A stretch of 64,000 nt of DNA from Mermis nigrescens (GCA_036768485.1 JAVLUZ010000142.1:9359607-9423606), one strand, 5' to 3'; shown: positions 34,601 through 48,000, counted from the stretch's first letter. Made by a program: numbers and translations. Notes: a model not told the origin generated them from the sequence alone.

Positions 34601-36334
34601 TACCGAGTTTGTAATGAGTGTGTAAACTTTAGGTGTAACGTTATAAGATATAGAAACTTTTAACGTCTTTTTTTTAGCCAGCGCGTACACAACTCGGTGT
34701 GAATGCCTCATAAAATTTAGCAGTATAGAATTGAAGAAAATAAAATTATCTAAAACCGGTATTTTTGTTGTTTTTTTTAAATTTCGCATTAGTTTTCAAG
34801 AGGAAGTGTATAAAGTGCAAAAATCTGCGGGTATAAAGACAGATTTTGGCCGCAGTTTCGCCTTCTTTATGTATGCCAGAAACTCCGGTTTTGAGATTCC
34901 AAAAAATTTTTTTCTGATAGAAATACGACTCAAGGACTACTTTTCGCTTACCAGCAAACTTTTTACACTCAATACGGAGTTAGTCTAATGGATGGTGTAA
35001 AAATAAAAATAAAGTACGTTTTAAGGGCTACATGTCGTAGCAAATTGCGTTTAAAAAAAGCAATATTGAGTTGCCTAAAGAGGTGTAAAGTTCGAAATCA
35101 GGGGTGAAACATTGGGTGAACAAACACGTTTTCTTCCATTTTTTGATTGGTCAAAATCTCAAATATTTTACGGAATAGAAGATTTTAATATACAGACATA
35201 CTACAATTTAAAGGCTATAAAGTGGCCCAAACCGAATTTATTTACACTCAATGGACAGTAAGATTCAGATTTTTAAAGTTTACAAGGTGGGGGATGGTGG
35301 AAAATACATTTTTATTACTTATTTGTCCGTCACTCTCTCCGTTTAGAAGTTGGGGCAATTTGAATGCAATAAAAATAAAGTACATTCAAAGGGGAACACG
35401 TTGCAGCAAATTGTGCTTATTTTCATCGATATTGAGCTGTTTTGGGAGGTGTAAAGTGTAAAAACGGGGGTGTGAAACACGTTTCTGTATTGTTTTTCTG
35501 CCAACTTCTCCGGCATTGAATTGAGTCAAGACATGAGTCCAAGTCTTGAAATGTACCTGGAATCAAACATTATACGTCAGTTCGACTCGTTTGTCTAAAC
35601 ACAACAGTGGTGTAAAGTAATTTATGTCTAATATTCATTTACCATCAGACCATGTAGGAAAGTTAATTATTTTATAAATATTGATCGTAATAATACAGTA
35701 ATATCAGAATCACAAATCCAATTAAAATATTCTTTACACTTATGGTAGTTTAAAATTGACACTGATAATCAACATTAGTTCTAGAGCGTTGCGGAAGCTT
35801 ATTCTTTTCAAAATGCTCTATGTAACGTAAGAATTACGAATCTGACTATTAGGTTTCTCTGCACCCAGTAGTTGTGTAAAGTTTGCACTATTCATTTATT
35901 GTCAGAGTACAACGTTTACACTACAAATTCATTTTACTTCCAGAGCTTGCAAACCGTTAATTTTATTCAAAATACGTTCCGAAAGGTCAAGATTACGAAT
36001 CTGACTGTATGTTTTCTTAACAACAAGTAAATGTATTAAGTTTACACTGAAAATTAACTTTAGTTTCAGAGCGTTGCAGAAGCTTAATTTTTTAAATCTC
36101 TAATGTAACGCCAGAATTACGAGACGTAAGTTTCCTTTACACCCAGTAGTTGCGTAAAGTTATGCTGTAAACCTTTTATCTGTTTTAATGAGGTAAGGTT
36201 AACTTGTTCAAAAAAGTTAATGCTAATGGTCAGAATAATATAGTTTTCCGCGTTATTGGACAGCTGTCATTATTGTGGCATGTTACGTGTTTACCGACTG
36301 ATTTACTTAAACTATGCCAATTAAAAGTAGGGTA
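31676..36334. other. Intergenic region with no recognised gene
   Basis: About 4.7 kb. A 12-bp perfect hairpin lies at 32514-32545 (arm AGCAAATGGGGC, loop GCTTCGCT), followed by a second, weaker copy of the same idea near 32572-32590. From about 34580 to 36180 motifs such as GTGTAAAGTTT, TTTACACT and CACCCAGTAGTTG recur at irregular spacing on both strands, suggesting a decayed tandem array. Short open frames have no domain features. Confidence 0.45.
32514..32545. repeat. Short perfect hairpin
   Basis: Arms AGCAAATGGGGC (32514-32525) and GCCCCATTTGCT (32534-32545) flank GCTTCGCT. The GCGCTTCGC centre resembles the GGCGCTTCGCGCC motif found in many repeats of this window. Confidence 0.7.
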
Positions 36335-36964
36335 CTAGCAAAAAATGCTCCGATAAAACAAAAAAACGGATTGCTTTTCATAAGAGTGTATAATCATAAT
36401 CTAAAATGTTTATTTTTTGCTGATTGCTTGCAGGTTGCAACGCTATCGTGATTGATAGAAAACTAATTGCAATTGTATTTAAAGGTGTTTTATTTTGTTA
36501 TCATAAGCATGATAGCAAGCAAACCGGGCGTCAATTGGTTGGTGCACACAATCATTGCGGGCATACAAGTGTACCTAGATGTAGCCTGGTTCACGTATGA
36601 TTACGCGTTTCCTACTTCTTTACATCACAATTTCTTTGATGGTCTTGAATGCATCGATGTTTGCTATTTCATCCAGGTGGTTTATTAAGTCGCTCCTAGT
36701 TCACTTCATCTACTTTCCCATAACTACTGCATAGCTAAATCGTCGCTTTTAAAATCATTTCTTGGTTTAACAGTTTATTTCAATCTGCAGGCCGCAGAAT
36801 ATATGTATTTCGACTTTTGCGTTGCTTAGCGAAAGTCTGATTTTTAACAGATTTTGCGACTTTTGGCATATACATATGTGGGTAGCTTTTTCCTAGTCCC
36901 TCCAATCCACAATCCCAAGTATATTCGTCCTTTTTTGTTCGATCGGAGCATTTTCCTTTGCTAG
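36335..36964. mobile_element. Element with inverted ends (CTAGCAAA...TGCTCCGAT)
   Basis: About 630 bp. Left end CTAGCAAAAAATGCTCCGAT and right end, read in reverse, CTAGCAAAGGAAAATGCTCC share inverted repeats of about 30 bp including ACAAAAAA-ACG. Parts of it recur near 63680-63840 and 63860-64000 in a different arrangement. No clear target duplication; a TA-type duplication is possible. A 73-codon frame at 36467-36688 inside has no recognised domain. Confidence 0.55.
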
Positions 36965-37005
36965 TTATATCAAATTTGATAGAATTGACTTCCTAACCAA
37001 CATAA

Positions 37006-39345
37006 TGACTTTTAAGAGTCAATTTCCGTAAGAATCAACCCAGCGATGTAGTAAGCGCGGACAGTTAAAAAATAACCTATCCTCATTTGGACGTATGTTG
37101 TTCAGTTTTTTATTCTGAGCAACATGGTGTAAAGCGTTTTGTACAAAAACTATTTCCCGCTTAGAACATCAACCTCAAAGTTTTAAAAATCGACACTTTT
37201 TGTCAAAAAAGAGTAGATTTACTTTTATGATTATAACTTTTTAACAACGCAAGATATTAGAGTCAATATTTTTTTAAATGAAAGAGCAAGATTTAGGCTT
37301 TGAATTATAACTTTGATAAGTCCACAAGTTTGACGGGTTGAGAAATTATGTAAGACTGAATATGAAAAAGTTTGAATATGTGCACTAAAAAATTTCACAT
37401 TTTGTCCTATAACTCCTATACTAGACGCGGGTGATTCTCAAAATTTTAGTATGATGTGGCACTTAGATGTGACATATATTTGGCAAAAAATAAAAAAATT
37501 AAAGGACCACTTTTTGAGCAATGAGTCTTCACGCAAGACCATTTATTGTGAGTTAAACAATTGTTCTTGCCCAAAACTTTTCTTTTAGACTTTATATCTC
37601 GCAAGTAAGATAAGACCAACTCTCAAAATTTTGGTTAAATAATTTACTTAGTCTTATGATGTTATTGGCAAAAGAATATGAAAGTTGTCAAATTTCTGAT
37701 TGAACAGTGGCCCTTAGCGTAAGTGCAATTCGGCCAAATCACTTCATGATTGACGGGTAAATACTAGATAAATAAATATAGATAAATAAATACTAGATAA
37801 ATACTAAATACACAATAAGACATTCTCAGGGTGTCAAACATTACTACTTTATTGTATTACAAGCTCAATATAAATCTAGGCAAAGTACACATTCTCTCAC
37901 AATATATGCATTGCGTGCGAGGAGTAACCTTGAGAATAAGAGCTATTTTTCTACCCACAAGGCCCGGGCACAAGATGAAAAACAATGAATTAAGTAGAAG
38001 AAACAATGCTCTTCAAAACAAAACAAAAAAGAAAAAAATTAAAAATGACCCACATTCTGATTTTTGCTGCTGAAGATAGGGTAAAATTTGCATATAAATT
38101 TTTTCGGCATTTTTGCCATCCTCTGGTTTCAGAAGCATAAGTCCTGAATTTTTGGAATCAAGCACACATAGGGACACTATTGTAGACTACTTTTAGGTAA
38201 ATTATTGATCGATTTAAATACCAGCATCTTGCGTAATTTGTGCTTAAAGTATGGTCTTCATTTGAAAAACTGATTTTTTTGCTCAACTTTGGCATCAATT
38301 TGCAATTCAAGTTTGATTTCAATTGCTTTTTTATTTGCACGACTATATTTGGCACAAAAGGTTGTCTTAGTCAACTGAATTTAATCCTTCTTCATCGATC
38401 CAAACTGAAAAAACAAGCAATAAAAGTTGAGGGATTATGGAGCATGCGCGTGATCATTGCAAGATGGCCCAGTATACCAAAGCCTGTAACTTTTGAACAA
38501 AAGCATATTAGAATCTAATATTTCGCCCAGTTTAGTTTAAGACCAGGGGCTACTTCTGTGCAAAATTTCATGCAGATTGGAGATGGTCGACTGGGAGCGT
38601 TGGTTCACTTGACATGGAATGACCCGACTTGCACTGACGCTAAGGGCCACTGTTCAATCAGAAATTTGACAACTTTCATACTTTTGCCAATAACATCATA
38701 AGACTAAGTAAATTATTTAACCAAAATTTTGAGAGTTGGTCTCATCTTACTTGCGAGATATAACGTCTAAAAGAAAAGTTTTGGGCAAGAACAATTGTGT
38801 AACTCGCAATAAATAATCTTGCGTGAAGACTCATTGCTCAAAAAGTGGTCCTTTAATTTTTTTTATTTTTTGCCAAATATATGTCACATCTAAGTGCCAC
38901 ATCATACTAAAATTTTGAGAATCACCCGCGTCTAGTATAGGAGTTATAGGACAAAATGTGAAATTTTTTAGTGCACATAGTCAAACTTTTTCATATTTAG
39001 TCTTACATAATTCCTGAACCAGTCAATCTTGTTAGCTTATCAAAAAAATGACTCATAGAAAAAATCTTGTTCTTTCATTTAAAAAAAATTTGACCCTGAT
39101 ATCTTGCGTTGTTAAGAAATTATAGTCATAAAAGTAAATCTACTCTTTTTTGACAAGAAGTGTCGATTTTTCAAACTTTGAGGTTGATGTTCTAAGCGGG
39201 AAATAGTTTTTGTACAAAACGCTTTGCACCATGTTGCTTGGAATTAAAAACTGTACATCATAAGTTAAAATGAGGATAGGTTATTTTTTGACTGTCCGCC
39301 GCCGGGGTGAACGTTACAGAAATTGACTCTTAATAATACGCTTGG
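37006..39345. mobile_element. Fold-back element with ~700-bp inverted arms
   Basis: The left arm (about 37006-37740) and right arm (about 38630-39345) are diverged inverted copies. Matching blocks include AATAACCTATCCTCATTT, CTATTTCCCGCTTAGAACAT, CACTTAGATGTGACATATAT and CCCTTAGCGT. The roughly 890-bp middle is unique and has no recognised gene. The outer edges pair around AAGAGTCAATTTC. No target duplication could be fixed. It lies directly upstream of the calponin exons, probably in an intron. Confidence 0.75.
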
Positions 39346-39521
39346 TCAAAAAAACATGAAATCAAATTAAATAATATTCATCATCACGGTGCGAGTAAGA
39401 AAACGAAATATAAAAAGATGCTATAATTTAAGTGAAATATGTCCAGAGAAATAAAAAATATACATCTCTCGACAAAAGTCTATTAGACAGGCAGTGCATG
39501 AATGACGGCATAAGGTTTTAG

Positions 39522-41425
39522 GGGCTGCATCGACCCAACAGCAACAACAGAAACCACAGTCACAGCAGCAGCAAGCTCGCGCGAGACAGGATCAAAAACC
39601 AACATCAAGCGCTAGCAATTCAAAGCCCGAATCCGGTCTAGCCGCGCTTTACGCCGAATCGGTGGCCGCAAGGAACCATCCTGATCGAAAGGGCTATTGC
39701 CCGCAAGTAATCCCGGGGGCTTTGCTGAAATCGAGCGATCAAGCGGGCGGCGAGACGGGAGTTCCTAACCTGGAAGACCTCAAAGCGGCCCGGGCTAGAA
39801 AAAGGTGGACCGAAGAGCAATTGAGAGCCACGGATTCCCTCGTACCGCTTCAAAGTGGCACGAACAGGTACTAATTTATATGTATTTTCCCTTAAGTTTG
39901 GACATATGCTAGAAACTATTTTTGAACTTATGATTTAAATTAAAAATTCTAAAACTTTTCGATTTTAATTTTTTTTGGTGATTTAAAAAAATTGAACGAC
40001 ATCGGATACGGCATCGAGTTAGATTGACCGATGTTTTGATTATTTATTATTATTAAGATGGTTTATTAATATTTTTTGTTTGTTTTGATTATAGTCCAGA
40101 TTCCCCAAAATTTAGTTGTTGCTCATGTGTGGTCTTTAAGCATTTATTTTCATTCGAAATCAAAAATTTCGTTTATCTTAATATGAGAAGATAATGCAAC
40201 AAAAAATCACAAATGTGTTTTTTATTCTGTAAGAAAAGTTTGCAGGTAAAGGCTAAACGATGCAAGCTAATTTGAGTACTCGAATCCTCTCATTCGGATA
40301 AAAAAAGTAATAAAATCGAAATCGATTACGGCGGAAAAGAATTTAAAATGGCTCTAATTTTAGCAGATATGTAAGGATTTAATTCTACTCGTTAGACTTT
40401 TCTGTATGAGATTTAGAACCAGAACCATCGTTTGTGTAAAAATTAATACTTCTGGCATAGCGGCTGTCCAAAAAATGCTTTGTAAGTAGTCAATTCTTTT
40501 AGATACTTATCAGTAAGCATGACTGACAAAAAAGCCGAAATCCTTAAACATTGACTCACTAAATTTTGTAATAAACTAAATATGATGAGTGGAAGCTGCT
40601 GTATGCTTTGATGTTGCGGGGTTTAAGAATCAGAGCGAAATTTTTTTGGGGAAACCAAGGCTAAATTAACGGATAAAAACGAACTATTTTCTACCAGACA
40701 TGCGCGCAGGGGGTTTGGGGGTCCTGTCCTGACCCCCTCCCCACAGAATGGAAAAATGGGAAATTTTTCCGGGAAAATGAGGCAAAATGGAGACAAAAAC
40801 GGATGAAAATTGTTTTTCTTTCAAAAAAGTTCTAAATTGATCGGAAATCATATAATAACGTAGTTTTAACGCTCATTTAGCGCTTATACCAGTTTTTGAG
40901 GTCGTTTTGGTCCAAAATAGTTCTATTCTTGACCCCTTCAGACCAGCCGACCCCTAGATCGGCTATGCGGTGCATCTATGCTTTTGACTGATAGTATTTA
41001 AAAGTCCGCAGCAACTTTGACCCATTAAGCTCAAAAGCCTCCCGCTGATCTCAGAAGAAAAGCTTTGCAAGTCAAACGATGTGTCAGATGAAAGCAATCT
41101 TGAACTAAACGTGCATTTTGATTAACTTCAATCAGATTACCAAGCTGAAAAACCATAAGTCACTTTAAGTGCCACATGAACAGTAATGTCGCAATTTTTT
41201 AGCAATAAAATATTTATAGCATAACACAAATTATTATTTACTCGTACGTATATTAAATGATCGAAATTTTAATCAAGATGGTACAGTCAGAAAGGGATGA
41301 CTGGCTTCGGTGCTCCGCGTGATGTTCATGGCAAGCACGTTCATCGATTGGTCGATGAAGCATACCCTGCAGAACAAATCCAGGACGAGGACCAAAGATT
41401 TATGCAATTTAAGAGTGGTTCCTGA
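39522..41425 (+). CDS. Calponin/transgelin-family protein, last two exons
   Basis: Exon 39522-39867 (acceptor TTTTAG, donor GTACTA) and exon 41278-41425 (stop TGA 41423-41425) join in phase 2 across a 1410-bp intron. Calponin-family proteins bind actin through an N-terminal CH domain and short C-terminal repeats. Here a Gln-rich linker is followed by KRWTEEQLRA and, across the splice junction, the calponin repeat LQSGTNRWYSQKGMTGFG, ending about 33 residues later. The repeat being restored exactly by the splice supports the model. The CH-domain exons should lie upstream; I could not find them in the window. The exons are markedly more GC-rich than the surroundings. The Gln-rich linker is unusual for a small transgelin, so this may be a larger isoform. 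Confidence 0.85.
40695..40980 (+). mobile_element. hAT-like MITE, family 2, copy C (calponin intron)
   Basis: A 286-bp element starting CAGACATGCGCGCAGGGGG and ending GTGCATCTATG. The flanks TTTTCTAC and CTTTTGAC match at 5 of 8. Same orientation as copy B. Confidence 0.7.
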
Positions 41426-41685
41426 GCGTTAAGTGATTGTAGTGTTGCATAACTTAGCCGTGTACATGCGTGATGACATTGAAAATTCGTTTTCGCTTCG
41501 CCCTATGGGTTTTTTACATTAGTATGCTATGCATATGTTTTTATGAAAGCTTTCTTGTTTTAAATGCTGCAACTCGTTGGTTATATTTTAATAACAAAAC
41601 GCTTGCGCTGTTTTATCATACTTTATCAAACGTTAATTATTCGTGTGTTGCTTTTTACTTCGGGTGTTTGTCAGAATTGCGCTAA

Positions 41686-41691
41686 AATAAA
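41686..41691 (+). terminator. Candidate poly(A) signal of the calponin-family gene
   Basis: AATAAA begins at 41686 in the run AAAATAAATAAATAAAT, about 260 bp after the stop codon and the first such signal downstream. Confidence 0.5.
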
Positions 41692-41839
41692 TAAATAAAT
41701 GCTCAAACGTTAATTTTTAACTTTTGCCGATATTCGAAAAACGCACTGCGCATGAATGTACGCGTCAAGCATACATATACAAAAACAGTTTTTGACGTTC
41801 CAGACCCTGCTCGTTCCTTCATCTAGAACATAAAGACAT

Positions 41840-42180
41840 CAGAAAAATTCGACTTAATTGGACAAAACACGCACAAAAATTTAGTATATGGCGCCGTAAA
41901 GCGCCGAAAATTTGGCAGTCTTGAGCTAAAAGTCAGCTAAAACCACTTAAAAGCAAATTTTTTACGATTTTCTTTTGGAAAATCGACAATTCTGGGGGTA
42001 GAGGGTCGCCGCAGCCATTTTGCGGAGTCAGTAGTCATTATGGGAAGTCAACTTCCAGAATACGTTTATAAGCGTACGTCGAGATTCAAATCAAAAAAGA
42101 AATTTATCGGGTTTAATTCGAACGTTGAAAATCTTTACGGAGCCATTTCCATGTAGCCTTATAAAAAAATATGGGGGGGT
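41840..42180. repeat. Dispersed repeat with GGCGCCGTAAAGCGCC core
   Basis: Shares the order AAATTTAGT, a GCGCC-containing core, AGCTAAAACC-CTTA, TTTTCTACGA and a G-tract with 61590-61760. No boundaries could be fixed. The following 42181-43045 has no supported gene. Confidence 0.45.
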
Positions 42181-43045
42181 CAATTCTGAATGAAAATTTC
42201 AGATGACATACTTTTTAATTTGTAATCTTCAAGTATTTGGCTGAAGAATCAATCGTTTTTTATTTTCCATAGTTGTGCATATTTTCCGCCGGCATATTTC
42301 GGCGGCGTCAGCCACCTCCTTGCTTTTTTCATAGGAAACTGTGGTTTCCAGGACGTCAGGAAAAACCCGACGATTGGCGACAATGTAGTAGCTACTTTCA
42401 CGGCTATGGTTTCGGACGCCGTTCTAAATGACACTTTCGACAGCCGACGCATACTTTGTACATAAAGGCGTCTGGCAGATTCATTTTTTCTTTTGTTCAT
42501 TCTCTAGCAGCTACGAATGATTAATCGATTTCTCAATGTACCTATATATTATTCAATCTCGAATGTCGGCTGCTGTCATTAATGTTAAAAATCCGTGTCT
42601 TTCTTCTTAAATATTTCTTCGATCTCATTCATTAAATAAAAAAATCAATTAGGCGAAGGAAGAAATCGATTTTCTATTTGTTTACCTCGTGAACACTGTT
42701 GAGCTTATAAAACTCCTCCTCCTACGCTTAAAACGAGCTCATAAAACTCCTCCTCCTACGCTTTAAACGAGCTTGTAATACTCTGCTTGAGTGAACAAAG
42801 CATATGTAGAGTCTGATAAGTTTTATTAATGGAATATTGATTTCACTTCGGCCTTTTAGGCCTAACAAAATCATATATTGTACAAGTAGGTTTCTCGGGC
42901 AAATTTCAGCTTCAAGTCGGAATGTGACGTACTTACATATGTAGGTGTACGAGTGATGAAGCTAAATAAAATCTGCGGTTTATGCCGAACGGACTCTGTA
43001 GGTTTATATGCAACAATGATGCTGTAGTTGATTGTATGCTGGATA

Positions 43046-43610
43046 CAGTGGCGGATCTAGGATTTTCTTGAGGGGCGGTATCCCAAGTTTTCCAAAAACA
43101 GTCAAAAATAGGTCCGAAAATTTGCCCTTAACGCGCGAAATAGCGTTTTTTCGGTGTTTTACATTGTATACTTTTACGTAAAATCACTTGACGCAATATT
43201 TTTTCTAAAAATTTTAAAATGTTAGACAATTTTGTGCGAAAAAAATAATTAAATTTCTTTGACTTTAACAAAAACGAAAAATTTGTGAAATTAAAGCGGA
43301 TAGACGTCTAGAAGCATGATTTACTGCTTGATTTCCTGTATTTATAGCATAAGAAGCGAAACATCGAAATTTTCGATTGAAAATAGGAGAAAACTATGCA
43401 AAAATAGAACAGATAATGGCTTCCAGGTCGCCAAGAAAGTTAAGAAATGTCATTAATAGATATCATCCGGCGCGTAGCGCTGGAAAAATTTGAGAAATTA
43501 TGATCACTGACGGCCAAACATCGTTGCAAATTGCATATCCATTCTTTATCTCGCCAAATATTTTTGGCCAATGGGGGACGGCCGCCCCTCGCCCCTCAAA
43601 TCCGCGCCTG
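43046..43610. mobile_element. hAT-like MITE (CAGTGGCGGATC family)
   Basis: A 565-bp element with ends CAGTGGCGGATCTAGG and (reverse) CAGGCGCGGATTTGAGG, flanked by GCTGGATA (43038-43045) and GCTGGATC (43611-43618), 7 of 8. Contains GGCGCGTAGCGCTGGAAAAATTT. A diverged relative spans about 44690-45890. Confidence 0.8.
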
Positions 43611-43618
43611 GCTGGATC

Positions 43619-44689
43619 GGACTGATTATAGTCTGTTTCATTTATTCGAGAGCTTTTTAGTAAATTTTTCCAAGGGCTACTGTAAGCGAAACAAGCCGTA
43701 TTACTGTAATTCGGCAGATCAGCTCAGTGAGGGCGAGCGGCTGGAATTCTTCTATTTTCAATGCACTAATCCACCCATATAAATTTAATTTGAGCATGTA
43801 ATTAGTGCTGAGACATACTACAGTAAGTGCGCTAAATAAAAAGCTATCGTCTTGAGTCGAATCCAGGTTGCTTCGACGACAAGCAGACGTTTTGCCATAG
43901 GTTTAAAATGTCAACTTAGGATAAGCTGAATGTGCGATTTTTATCTGCAAGTCGATTGATCTGCTAGTAGACGAGAATAGATTATGCAGCAAAAATATTA
44001 TTGAAAAACCCTACTTTGCTACGTAGTTACTGTGAGATCTAGCGACCTACAGTAAATAAAAAAGAAGGGGTTACTGTAGCCCTCGGAAAGATTTACTGAA
44101 AAAGCTCTTGAATAAATGAAACAGACTATAGGTAAATGATATGATGCCGGATTTCACTCGCGTGGTTTTAAGCGGGTACGTGCACTCGAATTCAAGCATC
44201 GTGAGCGGATTTCAGCGCGATAAGGCGTCTGGTACATTCTTGTGTGATGTTCACTTCCCAAACATTCCATTGCGCTGAGATGTGTTGCAAATCGTAAAAT
44301 ATATTTCGGCAATAATTTTCGGCTGATCTGGTTTGGATTTTGTGATTCCGGAAAGTAAGCACATAATCGTAGCTAGTAAAATAAGAGTGAAGCATCAGAT
44401 TATCAAAAAATTTTCGTTGTTTTTTGGTCAATTCAAGAATATAATAAATAAACGTTGTAAGATCTTTTTAAAAATATGAATTTTAAAAAGGCATTCTTAA
44501 TCCTTTCGTAATGCTTATAGGAATACATATGTGTTGAAAATTTTCGTGCTAAAGTAAAATAAAAATTATAACTGACCGAACTGGCTTCTAATATTAAAAA
44601 TCGACATTGATCTCATTCCAAAATTTTTTACTAACTGGAAAGATTCAAAAACCTTGGCCAGCTTATCAACGCTGCATATAGCGACTTGG
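43619..44689. other. Non-coding stretch
   Basis: AT-rich with scattered TACTGTA motifs near 43680-44090. An 80-codon minus-strand frame at 44192-44431 has ordinary amino-acid composition but no recognised domain or splice context. Confidence 0.4.
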
Positions 44690-45890
44690 AGCTGTGGCTG
44701 ATCTAGGATTGTCCTAAGGGGCACGTGCATATAGATGCACAGCAGGGCCGATCTGGGGAGGAGTTAGCCGGTCTGGGGAGAATCAAAAATTGAGCTTTTT
44801 GGGCCAAAATGACCTAACAAACTGGTAAAAGCGCTAGAATAGCGTTAAAACTACGTTATTTTTCAGTTTTTAGTCAATTCAGAGCACTTTTAGAGAAAAT
44901 TCTCAATTTTTATATATTTTCGGCCGTCATTTTGTCTCGTTTTCTCCATAGAATTTTCCATTTTTCCATTCTGGGATCTAGAGACCCCAAACCTCTCACG
45001 TACCACTACTTTTACCCATACTTTTTTAAGAAACGTCAAAAATACGTCGAAATACCCTTTACTTACTTGACTTAAACGCCGTTAGCTTCAAAATCCTCGA
45101 TAAGGCAGCGATCTTTGAGCTGTGGGGGCCGAAGTCAATGCATCAACGGATTAATAGGTATTTTTTATTTAATAGCTATTTATTTACATTAATACCCTTC
45201 ACGTGCGAAATGGCGTGTTTCGGCGTTTTACTTCCTTTACTTTTATTTAATCACTTTTGGTTCAACTTTTTTTCCAAAAAATTTTAAAATTTTCGAGAAT
45301 TTTGCTCGAAAAAATCAATGGTTTAATTTTAGCGAAAATCTGGGGCGAAGCATCGGAAAATTTGTGAAATTTAAATAGCAGAATGTTTACAGCTTGAATT
45401 ACTGCTGAATTTCCTGTATTTGTTACAACTTAGAAAATTTTTAAGCTTTTCTTGAAAATAAAACAAAACTATGCTGAAAAAGCTGTGTCTGTTCTTGAAA
45501 TCGTTTAGGAATCTATTCTCCTTGAAAAAATATTGTTTTTTAGGCCTCCAAGAGAGTTTAATTTCATTAATAGGTATTTACGGCGCAAAGCACTAAAAAA
45601 ATTTGAGAGATTGACGTTCAAAAATCATTGCACATTACGCATCCATTCTGTACTAGACGACGAGAAGGACCAGACGTGTAATGGCTCAAAATTTAGGGTG
45701 GGGGTCTCCGGCCATTCTTAGGTAGGGAGGGAGTACATGACCTCCAATTTTTGTCCAAAAAACACTAAAAACGGCCCAAAAATTCGATTTTTTCCAAAAA
45801 TCGAACGGGGTTCAAAAATTTAAGGCGGGGGATGGGGGACGGCCGACTTTGGGTCAGGGGATCCCCCATACCCCTCTAACATGTACGAGA
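44690..45890. mobile_element. Decayed relative of the CAGTGGCGGATC element with a nested MITE
   Basis: Left part GTGGCTGATCTAGGATTGTC and right part GATGGGGGACGGCCGACTTT resemble the two ends of the 43046-43610 element, and shared interior lies near 45180-45650. A family 2 MITE (copy D) interrupts it. Ends and duplication not resolved. Confidence 0.5.
44731..45010 (-). mobile_element. hAT-like MITE, family 2, copy D
   Basis: Starts ATAGATGCACAGCAGGGCCG and carries the paired GCCGATCTGGGG/GCCGGTCTGGGG and TTTTTGGGCCAAAATGACC blocks of copy A. The far end is decayed near 45010. Confidence 0.6.
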
Positions 45891-46877
45891 CGGACACATT
45901 TCTTTGGCAACTATGAATAATTTTTAAGAGCTTATTTTAAATTAATAATCAATTGACATAAAACATGAATGTTTGATTTCAGAGAGACTGCGTAGCTAAC
46001 TGTTAAATTCTGCTGTAATGCTTCTCGACCGTAATGGATGGGACACGTCGTTGATCTGCAATGTTCTTGGAGAAAATTGAATCATTGAAAGAAGAAAAAT
46101 AAATGATTTTAATGCAGAATACAGGGCATTGTGCGATTTTTTGGTGGATTTAATTGGGAAAGGTGGAAATCAGTGCATCCATCGAGACACATCCATGGAT
46201 TCTATCCTATTATTTGTTGGTTCATGGAAAAGGCGCCTGAATGACGCAATTTCGCTTCTGCGCTCGGTTTTGTAAATTTGTCATATAAATGGATGGTTTA
46301 ATATGTTTTGCAGAAGCACGTCAAGTAAAAATTAAAATACAAATTATTGCTCGACGAAATTTAAATAAAATTTTTTAAATTTTTTGTGAAGGGAATAAGT
46401 GGAAAAATAGCGATGTGATGTGGGAATCCTATCATTCCTGAGAATATATGAGTTGAGTTCCGGTATGTAGCGATCTTGTTATCCGATAAAATATTTAATG
46501 TTACATTTCTATGTATGTTAATTAATAATCAATGATTGCCAAATTCTTAAGGAACGAAAAGTGCCCTTTGTCGGATTAGCTTAGCAAGGTATGTACCTAT
46601 CAAATAATTGCAAAAATGGAAAGAGACAAGTGGTTTTCACAGTAGTAGAGGCGTTGTCTATATATTTGTGATTCATTTTGTTGCCTATGGATATCAAAGT
46701 CGACCACATGTGGAAATGGGACTGGGATACAAATCGCCTTACCTGGGTGAATTAGGTCTCAAAATTTGTTCGTCTTTGCAATTGTTTTATGTCAATGGAT
46801 AAAACAACATAACAATCACCGAAAAGCGGCGCTTTTATATCTATCATCGAATTTTCAACGCAGCAAGGTATTGCAAG

Positions 46878-47023
46878 CATACATGGGCAGCAACACCGGA
46901 AAAAATAGGTAGGTACCAAAAAACATGCCAAAATTCAATTATGGGGGCAATCGATTTTTGAGGGTCTACCAGATTCTTGGGGGTCTAGAACCCCTTAACC
47001 CCACGCTCCTACACCCATGTGTG
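46878..47023. mobile_element. Short hAT-like MITE
   Basis: A 146-bp element with ends CATACATGGGCAGC and (reverse) CACACATGGGTGTAGG, flanked by ATTGCAAG (46870-46877) and ATTGCGAG (47024-47031), 7 of 8. The ends are related to family 1. 45890-46869 before it and 47032-48000 after it hold nothing I can name. Confidence 0.75.
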
Positions 47024-48000
47024 ATTGCGAGTGCAGCACATGTCAAATCATTTTGTTAATAAGGTTGCCCAATCGGAGAATCATATTCTTTTCAAATAGA
47101 ACTTGCTTGCCCCAAAAAAATAGAAAGTTTTGTATGTTCTATCAAACGGCCAGTCGGCCATGGACAAAATCACCTTATATAATTAGAGGAACACCTCCCC
47201 TCTCAAACGGCTATGCATTCATTCCAAAATACTGATATAATAAGAAGCGAATGAAAAAGTGATAATTTTATGCAGTTTTTCAGCTTTACAGTTAAGCAGT
47301 TGAAGTCAATCAAGTATACCTTTGGTCATCTTCTGGTTGAATCATTTCGACAAAATTTTTTCACGATCCGGCCATAAGACTTGGCTATTAAAAAATAAGA
47401 AGATTTTGCTTCTTTTATATCTTACCTACTAAATCTAAGATTTTATCGATTACTTTAAATTGCATAAAAGAGCGTAAAGTAGCTAAGTTAAAAAACCGTT
47501 GACAGTTCCTAAAAAAGAAGAATTTGTCTTCTATCAAATGTCTAATGGGTTGAAAAATCTTCAGTATTACCTGAAAGAATTTAATTTTAGTAAAAGTATA
47601 GAAAATTAGCGAAAAGCGACAAAATTGTTAACTTTGGGATACTGTAGTCTCACGAATTTTCAATTTCAGACTAAATAAATTGTTCCACGGTGTCCAGCAT
47701 AAAAAACTGCCCTACATATGTCATTTTTAGGTATGATTAATTTTCAACTAATCAAAGGTCTCCACAGTCGGAGGTCGAAACTCTCAGAAAGCGTGTCTTA
47801 AAACATGCAGTTACGCGGGGACGAAGCACGAACTCTCTGCGTCGAGATTCGCAGCTAATTATCCAAATCTTGGTTTACCAATGCATGCTTTTTAGAAATA
47901 ATTTGCGTAGGTATGAGGTATAGGTACGTATCAGGGTTGATAGCAGATTAAAAACTAATTTATTGACTTAATGATTCATTAAGATAACAATTCGTATTCA

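Noticed and set aside
42249..42500. Minus-strand frames with protein-like composition (for example SYEKSKEVADAAEICRRK in one frame)
   Set aside because: Two overlapping frames look equally plausible, no family is recognised and no convincing splice sites bound either; kept only as a possible exon to test with RNA data.
43531..43782. 83-codon plus-strand frame
   Set aside because: Starts inside a MITE and runs into its flank; no domain recognised.
44192..44431. 79-residue minus-strand frame
   Set aside because: Balanced composition but no domain, no neighbours and no splice context.
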